Shown here: positions 1 to 5,977 of the stretch, piece by piece | Layout: each line of letters starts with the position of its first letter | Position numbering within the stretch: the stretch's first letter is position 1 | From: Candidatus Cloacimonas sp. 4484_140 | Lineage (GTDB): Bacteria; Cloacimonadota; Cloacimonadia; JGIOTU-2 | Assembly: GCA_002049945.1 (NCBI GenBank) | Contig: MVCT01000082.1 | Coordinates: 1 to 5,977 of the forward strand | DNA: 5,977 bases | Direction of reading: 5' to 3' | The notes under the pieces: generated by a model | Told to the model about the DNA's origin: nothing | The model's input: the letters and a program-made list of their open reading frames with translations, nothing else | Databases searched by the model: none | Position numbers and translations under genes: made by a program

Positions 1-423
1 GGCATAAGTTGGATAAATTCAAATGGGGTTCGAACATTAATATTTAACAGAAACATACCATTAGTTAAAAAGAATGTTGATCTTAGCCTCTTGAAATGCG
101 AACCGGAAGAAGTGAAATATTCAAAAGATTCTGCACATTTAGTCCCTGAAAATTATCTTGCTTTTGGTGAGCTAAAAGGTGGTATTGATCCTGCAGGGGC
201 AGACGAGCATTGGAAAACTGCAAATTCTGCATTGAATAGGGTAAGAGAAGCTTTCGCTAATAAATTTTTAACTCCAATTACATTTTTTGTAGGTGCAGCA
301 ATTGGAAACAGTATGTCAGAAGAAATATATTCTCAATTAAAATCAGGTATTTTAACAAATGCTGCTAATCTAACAAATGACGATCAAGTTGCTTCCCTTT
401 GTAATTGGATAATAATTATATAA
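1..423 (+). CDS. AvaI/BsoBI-family type II restriction endonuclease, C-terminal part
   Basis: The frame is open from base 1 and ends with TAA at 421-423, so this is the last 140 residues of a gene starting upstream. The TTG at 91 is internal. Seen: D27 in NVDLSLL, then E57-L-K59 in GELKGGIDPAGADEHW, with H70 13 residues after E57. Known of the family, from memory: BsoBI uses D212, E240, K242 and an unusual catalytic H253. The E-K-H spacing is identical here, and the 71 residues from H70 to the stop equal the BsoBI C-terminus (323 aa); the D-to-E distance is 30 rather than 28. About 180 N-terminal residues should be missing on the left. Characterised members cut CYCGRG DNA as dimers; the specificity here is inferred. 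A cognate methyltransferase is expected upstream, because none lies downstream. Hand-counted G+C is about 33%, lower than in neighbouring genes, suggesting horizontal acquisition. No disruption is visible in the catalytic part. Confidence 0.87.
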   Translation, partial: GISWINSNGVRTLIFNRNIPLVKKNVDLSLLKCEPEEVKYSKDSAHLVPENYLAFGELKGGIDPAGADEHWKTANSALNRVREAFANKFLTPITFFVGAAIGNSMSEEIYSQLKSGILTNAANLTNDDQVASLCNWIIII

Positions 424-448
424 TTAACCAATTAAAAAATGCATCAGC

Positions 449-547
449 TTAACCACAGGATTAAGGAGTGATTTTCAAGTTCGGAGCATTCCCGAAAGTT
501 TTATTTTAAAATTGTAGTTCAGTGCGTTTAATTCCTGTGGCAAGTTA
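449..547. repeat. Inverted-repeat structured element (attC-like or dispersed repeat)
   Basis: Outer arms ccacagga (453-460) and tcctgtgg (533-540) are perfectly complementary. They extend through ttaa (461-464) and ttaa (528-531) with a single bulged base at 532. Further in, 467-478 pairs with 512-523 at 8 of 12 positions, and the middle contains a 5-bp hairpin ttcgg/ccgaa (480-484 with 492-496) and a self-complementary attttaaaat (503-512). At the ends, TAAC (450-453) could pair with GTTA (544-547). The left end, gcttaac (447-453), fits the RYYYAAC core of integron attC sites, but the right end, gttattc, does not fit GTTRRRY. There is no T-run directly after the stem, so it is not a standard intrinsic terminator. 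It may be a dispersed non-coding repeat, a degenerate recombination site, or an RNA structure protecting the convergent 3' ends. The pairing is seen; the role is inferred. Confidence 0.5.
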
Positions 548-559
548 TTCAAATCGTTA

Positions 560-568
560 CCCCCCCCC
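560..568. repeat. C9 homopolymer tract (T8 tract at 585-592)
   Basis: Nine consecutive C residues sit in the convergent intergenic region, followed 16 bases later by eight T. Neither lies inside a gene or upstream of a visible start codon, so a phase-variation role is not supported by position. The exact length is a likely place for sequencing or assembly error. Confidence 0.6.
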
Positions 569-639
569 ACTATTGAGGACATCGTTTTTTTTCACCTACT
601 CGTACTTACTTCGAATAATTCGCTATTTAAACTGATTCT

Positions 640-2079
640 CTATTCAATAAATTTCTTCGGCGTCAACCATACAACAATCGGAAACAATATCATTGGAATT
701 CCCATGCCGAGTGTTGCGATAAATGGAATTTTAGAGGGAGGAAGGATGAAGAAAAGTATCATCGTGATCGAGATACCGGATACTGCACTGATAATAGCCG
801 CATATTTGTTTGCCCTTTTCCAAAAAAGTCCATAAATAAAAGGAGCAAGAAATGTTGCTGCGATAGCTCCCCACGAGATCAGAAGCATCGTCAGGATAAT
901 CGCGGGTCTGAGAACTGCGAATATTACTGCCAGTATAATAAAAATTCCACAAAATATCCTCATCAGTAAATTTAACTTGCCATCAGAAACGGGCTTCTTT
1001 GAGTAACCATGATACAGATCTTTTACAATTGCCGAAGCTGACACAAATATAAGCGATGAGAGGGTTGACATCGAAGCAGTAAGAACAAGGAGCAATATCA
1101 CAAATGACACTCCTGAAGGGATCACGTCTCTTATGAAAATTGGAATTAACTTATCGACCATTGGGCGCCCGTTGGTGAAAATCTCGGGATATTTTTGAGC
1201 GTTGATAAAGACTCTGGTAAGAGAGCCGGTAAAATAGGCGGCTCCGGTAATGATTGTTGCAAATATCAAAGATATGACCATACCAATACGGATCGATCTA
1301 TCATCTTTTACTGAATAAAATTTTTGGACAAGTTGCGGCATTGCAAAAGGAGCAACACTCGTTATAATAACGACATATAGAAGTGGAAAGAATCCGGGAG
1401 GACCGATAAATCCGGTGAGTTTTGGATCAATGCTGTTAAGTTTTGCCGTGATTGAAGTGAGTCCACCTGCCCGCGTGACTCCAAAGTAAACCAGCAAAGT
1501 AACACCTGCGATCATTACAATTCCCTGAATAAGATCGACAATTGCGATGGAGCGATATCCGCCAAGAATCATATAAATACTTGTAAGCACTGCCATAATA
1601 ACAAGAATGAGGACAAAGTTCATTTTGAAAGTGATCTCAAATAAATAGCTCAAACCCAGGAACACTGAAGCAGCATAAGGGAGCAGGAAAATAAAGATTG
1701 CTATTGCACTAAAAATCTTTAAGAAATTAGAGTTATAGCGAGCGTGTAAATATTCCGGCATAGTATAGACATTTAGATCGTGAGACGCTTTTCTGATTTT
1801 TTTCCCAACCAGCAACCAAACCAGCAGCGTTCCCACAATTGTATTTCCAAGCGCAACCCAGAGAGATGAAAAACCAAAACCCCAGCCGAGTTTGCCGGCA
1901 AATCCTATAAGCAAAACCGCACTGAAATAAGCTGTTCCATAGGTAAATGCAGAAAGCCATGGTCCTATCGAACGCGATCCCAAAAAGTAATCATTAAATG
2001 TTTTTGAGCGTTTCATGCCATACAAGCCAACTCCTAAAAGGAATAACGCATAAACCGCAAAAAAGATATATTGATTCAC
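640..2079 (-). CDS. Sodium:solute symporter (SSS family, TC 2.A.21)
   Basis: An inner-membrane carrier expected to couple import of a small solute to inward Na+ movement. The protein has 479 aa, close to PutP-type members (about 500), and is hydrophobic along its length with about 13 membrane segments. Family marks: NDYFLGSRSIGPW (residues 29-41) entering the segment AFTYGTAYFSAVLL (44-57); GGYRSIAIVDLIQG (173-186), the GG-x4-DxxQ loop typical of the family; MPQLVQKFYSVKD (247-259), equivalent to the PutP GxPH...RF region; and SMSTLSSLIFVSAS (336-349), the Ser/Thr-rich helix that supplies Na2-site hydroxyls in characterised members. The substrate cannot be read from sequence: proline, pantothenate and sugars are all possible. 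The start is GTG, chosen for a strong Shine-Dalgarno 6 bases upstream. It is third in a minus-strand block, 82 bases after the MATE gene; that AT-rich gap could carry its own promoter, but only weak boxes are visible. No disruption is seen. Confidence 0.93.
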   Translation of the reverse strand: MNQYIFFAVYALFLLGVGLYGMKRSKTFNDYFLGSRSIGPWLSAFTYGTAYFSAVLLIGFAGKLGWGFGFSSLWVALGNTIVGTLLVWLLVGKKIRKASHDLNVYTMPEYLHARYNSNFLKIFSAIAIFIFLLPYAASVFLGLSYLFEITFKMNFVLILVIMAVLTSIYMILGGYRSIAIVDLIQGIVMIAGVTLLVYFGVTRAGGLTSITAKLNSIDPKLTGFIGPPGFFPLLYVVIITSVAPFAMPQLVQKFYSVKDDRSIRIGMVISLIFATIITGAAYFTGSLTRVFINAQKYPEIFTNGRPMVDKLIPIFIRDVIPSGVSFVILLLVLTASMSTLSSLIFVSASAIVKDLYHGYSKKPVSDGKLNLLMRIFCGIFIILAVIFAVLRPAIILTMLLISWGAIAATFLAPFIYGLFWKRANKYAAIISAVSGISITMILFFILPPSKIPFIATLGMGIPMILFPIVVWLTPKKFIE

Positions 2080-2085
2080 CCGGGC

Positions 2086-2091
2086 ACCTCC
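2086..2091 (-). promoter_or_regulatory. Strong ribosome binding site for the symporter gene
   Basis: On the minus strand GGAGGT lies 6 bases before the GTG at 2079-2077. It decides the non-ATG start and shows that the organism uses classical Shine-Dalgarno initiation at least for this gene. A CCCGGG (a CYCGRG site) at 2079-2084 fills the spacer and touches the start codon. Confidence 0.8.
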
Positions 2092-2161
2092 GAGAATATT
2101 TATGGTAAATTAATTAAAGTTCAAATAATTATGTAAATAAAAGTAAAAAATTCAGTTTAAT

Positions 2162-3598
2162 TTAAGTACCTATTCTCGGCTCTTTCCAGCCACCTCTTTT
2201 ATAGATCAAATATGCAATAATGCTGCAAATGGTGTTACTCACGACCATTGACCACCAGAGCGACTCATAAGGATATGTTGATAGCGGAAGAGATATGCGC
2301 TGGAGTATAGGATAGAGGAAACTGCCTTTGAGGAATGCAATATTAAGAACAGTGCCTGAGAGGATATATACAAGCGGTATTCGGATAAACCATAAACGTC
2401 CGATATTGAGCAGCATGACCGGTTTTGTATGACCTGCTCCATTAAAGGCGCCAATAAACACAAATAAAATACCAAAAATAAACGAAGCAATTGGTGTCAC
2501 CTTAAACATTCTTCTACCCACCTCAATGACCTTAGGATCATTAATGAAGAATTGTGTGATCGAACCACCATATAAATACACAAGCAGACTTCCGGTGAAC
2601 ATGATCGCAAGAACAAGGAGAAGGGCAACATTCACACTTTTTTCCGCCCGTTTGATCTTTTGTGCGCCGATATTTTGTCCGACAATCGAAGCAAGTCCGT
2701 TGCTAACACCCATTGCAGGCATCATAAAGAAGCTTATAATACGGTTATTTATTGCGTATGCAGACATTACGATAGTACCGAAGGAGTTAACAAATCCCTG
2801 AAGTATTATGAATCCAAAGCTGGTCATGGACTGCGCAAGAGATGCAGGTATACTGATCTTCAGTATTCTCATCAGCATTTCTTTTGCTGGTTTGATCTCG
2901 GGCAATTTTGGTATGATGTACGGTGTTTTTCTGAAGAGAAATATGACTGCAATGACTGCAGCAACTACTCGGGCAATAAGAGTAGCCCAGGCAGCACCGA
3001 TGGTTCCCATTCTCGGGAAAAATCCGATTCCGAATATCATAAGGGGATCGAGTACGACATTCAAACTCACAGATATAATTTGAATTTTCATTGGTGAGAT
3101 CGTGTCACCCAGCCCGTGTGAAAAGCTCTGATAGGAAAGGAAAATGAACATGAACACCATGCCTATAATAATGATGCTGATGAACCGCTTCGCAAGATCA
3201 AAGATCTCGTCAGGAGTTTGAAGTAGATGAAGAATATCATTTATGAAGATCAATCCAACAGAAATGAAAATCAAAGAGAAGATCGCTATAATGAGCACGA
3301 ATTGCCCTACAACCTCTTTCATCTTTTCCATTTTATTGGCACCTTTGTACTGAGCGATCAGTGATGTGCCGGCTATTACAAAACCAAATCCGAAAGATGA
3401 CAGAAAAAAAATAAGTGGGAATGCAAGTCCGGCAACAGAGACCGCCTCACGTGCGGTTTCACCTAATTTCCCGAGCCAGAATGCGTCAGTGAGATTGTAG
3501 AAGGTCTGGAAAAAATTGGAAAGCATTATGGGCAGAGAGAGTTTCATAAGGTTTTTTAGTAGATTCCCCCGCGTAAGATCTATTCCTGTAACTGTCAT
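2162..3598 (-). CDS. MATE-family efflux transporter (NorM/DinF-like)
   Basis: Predicted 12-helix inner-membrane antiporter exporting cationic or amphipathic compounds in exchange for Na+ or H+. It has 478 aa, a normal family length (about 450-480). Seen: QTFYNLTDAFWLGKLG (residues 31-46), the helix-1 signature, with D38 matching the conserved ion-binding Asp of NorM-type proteins; SLNVVLDPLMIFG (178-190); MGTIGAAWATLIAR (197-210); and in the second half GLASIVGQNIGAQ (301-313), which mirrors the first-half repeat. A longer loop with several prolines occurs near 424-445, before the last helix. The substrate is not inferable: multidrug export is the family default, but lipid or metabolite export is possible beside an envelope glycosyltransferase. 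The ATG at 3598 lacks a recognisable Shine-Dalgarno (the preceding bases are pyrimidine-rich). It is kept because DLTRGNLLKNLMKLSLPI directly after it is the usual MATE N-terminus. The gene lies 71 bases after the glycosyltransferase on the same strand. Confidence 0.94.
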   Translation of the reverse strand: MTVTGIDLTRGNLLKNLMKLSLPIMLSNFFQTFYNLTDAFWLGKLGETAREAVSVAGLAFPLIFFLSSFGFGFVIAGTSLIAQYKGANKMEKMKEVVGQFVLIIAIFSLIFISVGLIFINDILHLLQTPDEIFDLAKRFISIIIIGMVFMFIFLSYQSFSHGLGDTISPMKIQIISVSLNVVLDPLMIFGIGFFPRMGTIGAAWATLIARVVAAVIAVIFLFRKTPYIIPKLPEIKPAKEMLMRILKISIPASLAQSMTSFGFIILQGFVNSFGTIVMSAYAINNRIISFFMMPAMGVSNGLASIVGQNIGAQKIKRAEKSVNVALLLVLAIMFTGSLLVYLYGGSITQFFINDPKVIEVGRRMFKVTPIASFIFGILFVFIGAFNGAGHTKPVMLLNIGRLWFIRIPLVYILSGTVLNIAFLKGSFLYPILQRISLPLSTYPYESLWWSMVVSNTICSIIAYLIYKRGGWKEPRIGT

Positions 3599-3669
3599 AA
3601 AAGAGAGATGTTTCTACTTCACAGAAGAGTTGTTTCAGGTAAAAAATTGATCATCAAATGAATAGTGTG

Positions 3670-4875
3670 CTATAAGTTCTTCACCACAAGATCATACACA
3701 GTATCAACTGCAATTGCTTTCACACATTGATTATCTTTACAGGTTGTTTTTCTGTGATTGAAAGCACTCACACACGGGCTGCAACTGAAATCAGCATAAA
3801 GAGCATGACTGTTTTCTCCAAGAGGTCCATACAATTTCGGAGTTTCGGGTCCAAAAAAGACGATGTTCGTGATGGGGGTCAAGCTCGCAAAATGGGCAGG
3901 TCCGGAATCATTGGTAACGAGTACATCCGAGATATTGAACAGGTCGATTATTTCTCGCAAAGTCGTTTTATTTGTCAGGTCAATTATCCTGTTGGGAGCT
4001 TCCTTTTGTATGACCTTTGCATCTTTACACGCTTCATTTACCCCCATGATGACTATAAATGTATTCTCTAATTCAGCCAATCTTCTTGCCAGTTCGGAGT
4101 ATTTTTCAAGAGGCCAGGCGCGTATTGGGAGTATTCCCGCATTTGGATTAAATATGATGAGTTTGGAATCCTCAGTTAGTTCTGAATTTTCATTTTTGAG
4201 TTTTAAGAAAATATTTCTCCTAGCAACATCAGAGGATGTAATTTGCGGCACGTAGGGAATATCTTCAACGTATTTTTTGAGTTTTGGATACTCCTCGACA
4301 GGAGCAATAAGCGAATACACGAGGTTATAGAAATTATACGAGATATGCTGGTGCGGATTGTAAGTAACCCGATGGGTGAGAAAATTTCCCCGATACAGCC
4401 CTTCCATGTGGAATTTATAATATCCAACCCTATTATGTGCTCCGGAAAGATAAGAGATTATGCTGGTTGCCCTGGAAAAAAGTTCCATGTCAATATAGGT
4501 ATCGATTGGGATTTTGTGGAATTTTTTTAACGCCGAAAGGGTGGAAAAAATAAAGCGTGAGAAATTAGAACAATCGATAGTGAGCACATTTTCTTTTGGA
4601 ATCGCTTCTGTTATGTACACACTTTCCTTATTTTCTTCAAAAATTAGGAAGTAGATATTGGAATCAGGAAATAGCTCTTTCGTTTTTTGAAGAACCGAAT
4701 AAGCGAGTATTGCAGATCCCATTTCGGAAAGCTCAACAAATAGGATATTCTTTGGCTGCACCGGTTTCTTTAAAGAAGGTTTGAAAAGCATGCGTATCTT
4801 ATAGAGAACAGTGAAAAACGCACACATGGGAATTCCAAGCCATTTATCTATCTTTCGAATACGATCAACATCCAT
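3670..4875 (-). CDS. Glycosyltransferase family 9 (ADP-heptose:LPS heptosyltransferase-like)
   Basis: A GT-B fold transferase of the family that adds heptose or related sugars to the LPS inner core at the cytoplasmic face. Numbering from the GTG at 4902, seen: an N-terminal stretch IDKWLGIPMCAFFTVLYKI (18-36) found in many GT9 proteins; the first Rossmann strand NILFVELSEMGSAIL (52-66); FNPNAGILPIRAWPLEKY (251-268); the donor-site hallmark TNDSGPAHFASL (330-341); and FFGPETPKLYGPLG (349-362). A C-terminal cysteine set C374, C377, C388, C393 (C-x2-C-x10-C-x4-C) could bind a metal or form disulfides. The start is placed at the ATG of residue 10 because AAGGA lies 8 bases before it, while the GTG nine codons earlier has no good ribosome site. 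The protein is then 401 aa, longer than WaaC/WaaF (about 320-350), mostly from the N-terminal extension. The actual sugar and acceptor are unknown. It heads the minus-strand block and is divergent from the HAD gene. Confidence 0.9.
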   Translation of the reverse strand: MDVDRIRKIDKWLGIPMCAFFTVLYKIRMLFKPSLKKPVQPKNILFVELSEMGSAILAYSVLQKTKELFPDSNIYFLIFEENKESVYITEAIPKENVLTIDCSNFSRFIFSTLSALKKFHKIPIDTYIDMELFSRATSIISYLSGAHNRVGYYKFHMEGLYRGNFLTHRVTYNPHQHISYNFYNLVYSLIAPVEEYPKLKKYVEDIPYVPQITSSDVARRNIFLKLKNENSELTEDSKLIIFNPNAGILPIRAWPLEKYSELARRLAELENTFIVIMGVNEACKDAKVIQKEAPNRIIDLTNKTTLREIIDLFNISDVLVTNDSGPAHFASLTPITNIVFFGPETPKLYGPLGENSHALYADFSCSPCVSAFNHRKTTCKDNQCVKAIAVDTVYDLVVKNL

Positions 4876-4883
4876 TGTTCTGA

Positions 4884-4888
4884 TCCTT
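4884..4888 (-). promoter_or_regulatory. Ribosome binding site deciding the glycosyltransferase start
   Basis: AAGGA on the minus strand is 8 bases upstream of the ATG at 4875-4873. The alternative GTG at 4902-4900 has only AAAGTGG before it. This favours the shorter protein. Confidence 0.55.
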
Positions 4889-4944
4889 ATCAATTGCTTC
4901 ACCCACTTTCTGAACCTATGCGTATTTGGTCAAATTTATTTACA

Positions 4945-4972
4945 AAGATATTGCTTACATATTTTTTATCAA
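4945..4972 (-). promoter_or_regulatory. Candidate sigma70-type promoter for the minus-strand block
   Basis: Read on the minus strand: TTGATA (4972-4967, 5 of 6 to TTGACA), a 16-base spacer, then TATCTT (4950-4945, 4 of 6 to TATAAT). This would start a transcript near 4937, about 60 bases before the glycosyltransferase ATG. The region is AT-rich, so chance matches are common. A weaker plus-strand pair, TTTACA (4939-4944) with TATTTT (4960-4965) and a 15-base spacer, overlaps it and could serve the HAD gene. Confidence 0.35.
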
Positions 4973-4999
4973 AATTAAAGAGTTATTCCAAAAATAATC

Positions 5000-5824
5000 A
5001 TGAAGAAATGTAAAATTGTCTTTACAGACCTTGACGGCACCTTGCTCAGGCACGACAAAACCATGAGTGATGATGATCTTGCTGTCCTCGAAGAATTGGG
5101 TGAAAAGAAGGTTGTTCGAGTTCTTGCGACAGGTAGATCTCTCTATTCTTTGAGCAGGATTTTTGAAGACGATTTTCCACATTTTGATTATATCATTTTT
5201 TCCTGCGGCGTAGGCATCATGAACTGGAACACAAAAAAGATTCTCTGTTCCCATTTTCTTTCAAAGAATGAGATCAAGCGGGTCAGGGAAGCTCTTGAGC
5301 TTCACCATATTGATTATATGATCCACAAGCCCGTGCCGGATAATCATAAGTTCCATTATCAGAGATTCAGTACAGAGCATAATGATTTTGATCGAAGATT
5401 TTCATTTTATAAGGATTGCGGTTCGCCTCTCTCTTCAGGCGGGATAAATTTAGAAAAGGCATCTCAGATAATTGCTGTTATTCCGGAGGATGTTGAGAAA
5501 TATGAGATCATAAAAAAATTGTTGCCCGACCTGAAGGTGATCAGAACAACCTCTCCAATTGATCATAAATCCCTCTGGATAGAGATATTCCCGAAAAGTG
5601 TGTCAAAGGGGCATGCTGCAGAATGGTTATGTGCGCATCTCGATATCTCAAGAGAAGAAACCTTTGGCATTGGAAATGATTATAATGATATTGATTTGCT
5701 TGAATGGACTGCTCATAGCTATGTTGTGGAGAATGCCCCCGATGAGCTTAAAAATAGATTTAAAAACACTGCATCAAATCAGTGCAACGGATTTTCAAAA
5801 GTGATAAGAGAGAGTTTTTTATGA
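5000..5824 (+). CDS. HAD-superfamily phosphatase, Cof/IIB type
   Basis: Predicted cytoplasmic Mg2+-dependent phosphohydrolase acting on a phosphorylated sugar or other small metabolite. All four HAD motifs are present: motif I DLDGT with nucleophile D10 and acid/base D12; motif II in LATGRS (T44); motif III K203 in SKGHAAEWL; motif IV GIGNDYNDIDLL (223-234) with D227 and D230. The C2-type cap lies between about residues 85 and 185. The SKGxA and GNDxND pair identifies the Cof-like (COG0561) branch. Length 274 aa is usual for it (about 260-280). The strand after motif II, IIFSCGVGIMN (65-75), occupies the place of the common 'NGA' segment. The substrate is not predictable; sugar phosphates, FMN and PLP are typical for relatives. 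The ATG at 5000 has only a weak purine stretch (aaagag) upstream, but motif I so close behind it leaves no other start. Its TGA overlaps the next gene's ATG, so the two are likely translationally coupled. Confidence 0.93.
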   Translation: MKKCKIVFTDLDGTLLRHDKTMSDDDLAVLEELGEKKVVRVLATGRSLYSLSRIFEDDFPHFDYIIFSCGVGIMNWNTKKILCSHFLSKNEIKRVREALELHHIDYMIHKPVPDNHKFHYQRFSTEHNDFDRRFSFYKDCGSPLSSGGINLEKASQIIAVIPEDVEKYEIIKKLLPDLKVIRTTSPIDHKSLWIEIFPKSVSKGHAAEWLCAHLDISREETFGIGNDYNDIDLLEWTAHSYVVENAPDELKNRFKNTASNQCNGFSKVIRESFL

Positions 5825-5977
5825 CGAAAGATACAAAAGAGCAAAACGAACGAGCGAAAGAACTCGAAGTGGTGGAAGAGCACAATTCTGAAAATCACTG
5901 GAAGTGGCGTATGAGCATGGTAAAAGCTATCGCAAAATGTATCGATCCGGAACTATTTGGACTCAAGGGCTTGTATG
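5821..5977 (+). CDS. Unidentified protein, N-terminal part (possible nucleotidyltransferase-containing)
   Basis: An ATG at 5821-5823 overlaps the HAD stop (ATGA), with aagagag about 9 bases upstream as a ribosome site, and the frame stays open to the right edge (52 complete codons). The first 20 or so residues are highly charged (Lys/Glu rich) and probably helical. They are followed by HWKWRMSMVKAIAKCIDP and ELFGLKGLY. From memory, segments like DPExFGLKGLY occur directly before an (L/I)FGS strand that opens a nucleotidyltransferase (MNT-like) fold, sometimes in proteins that also carry PEP/pyruvate-binding domains. The expected GS...DxD motif would lie just beyond the window, so this is an inference. 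The coupling to the HAD gene suggests a shared function. The gene itself is well supported by the overlap; its product is not. Confidence 0.7.
   Translation, partial: MTKDTKEQNERAKELEVVEEHNSENHWKWRMSMVKAIAKCIDPELFGLKGLY

Noticed and set aside
91..423. A complete small gene starting with TTG at 91
   Set aside because: The same frame is open to base 1 with family-consistent sequence, including the catalytic Asp upstream of 91, so this is an internal codon.
447..550. A definite integron attC call
   Set aside because: The right core does not match GTTRRRY, internal pairing is imperfect, and no integrase or second site is in the window.
585..592. T8 run as the tail of an intrinsic terminator for the restriction gene
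   Set aside because: No GC-rich hairpin lies immediately before it; the inverted-repeat element ends about 40 bases earlier.
612..622. Near-palindrome cgaataattcg close to the symporter's 3' end, considered as a terminator
   Set aside because: The two 5-base arms leave a 1-base loop, which cannot form a stable hairpin, and no T-run follows on the minus strand.
2526..3097. Plus-strand open frames of 91-145 codons opposite the MATE gene
   Set aside because: They lie antisense to a clearly conserved membrane protein, have no family-like motifs, and are explained as frame shadows.
3727..4784. Several plus-strand open frames opposite the glycosyltransferase
   Set aside because: They are antisense shadows of a gene with full GT9 motifs, with no ribosome sites or domain signals of their own.
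1..5977. CRISPR arrays, tRNA or rRNA genes, insertion-sequence ends
   Set aside because: No regularly spaced direct repeats, no tRNA-like TTC/cloverleaf segments and no transposase reading frames were seen in the sequence.

Overview
The window looks like chromosomal sequence from a moderately AT-rich Gram-negative bacterium. The main clue is a family 9 glycosyltransferase, a family typical of LPS and heptose-type envelope glycan assembly. I cannot place it taxonomically from sequence alone. A member of the FCB/Cloacimonadota-type candidate lineages is a guess, not a result.

Left edge (1-423, + strand): the C-terminal 140 residues of a type II restriction endonuclease of the AvaI/BsoBI family (recognition in characterised members: CYCGRG). 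It retains the D...E-x-K catalytic core and the unusual active-site histidine. Its N-terminal half, and any partner methyltransferase, lie outside the window. By hand count it is about one third G+C, against roughly 40% or more in stretches sampled from the other genes, which fits acquisition by transfer.

Convergent gap (424-639): no gene. It holds a roughly 95-base element bounded by a good inverted repeat with further imperfect internal pairing, then a C9 tract and a T8 tract. The element looks like a structured repeat or an attC-like recombination site rather than an ordinary terminator. It is the least explained part of the window.

Minus-strand block (4875 down to 640): three genes in one direction with short gaps (71 and 82 bases): a family 9 glycosyltransferase with a four-cysteine C-terminal motif, a MATE-family multidrug/cation antiporter, and a sodium:solute symporter. 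They may share a transcript from a promoter candidate near 4945-4972, but their functions do not form an obvious pathway. Two starts needed judgement: the symporter begins at a GTG behind a strong Shine-Dalgarno, and the glycosyltransferase probably begins at an ATG nine codons inside the longest open frame.

Plus-strand block (5000-5977): a Cof-type HAD phosphatase divergent from the glycosyltransferase, joined by a 4-base ATGA overlap to the start of another gene that runs off the right edge. That gene's first 52 residues resemble, from memory only, the segment that precedes a nucleotidyltransferase fold.

Most of the window is ordinary housekeeping and transport. The items deserving a second look are the restriction enzyme fragment with its missing partner, the inverted-repeat element beside it, and the coupled HAD/unknown gene pair at the right edge.
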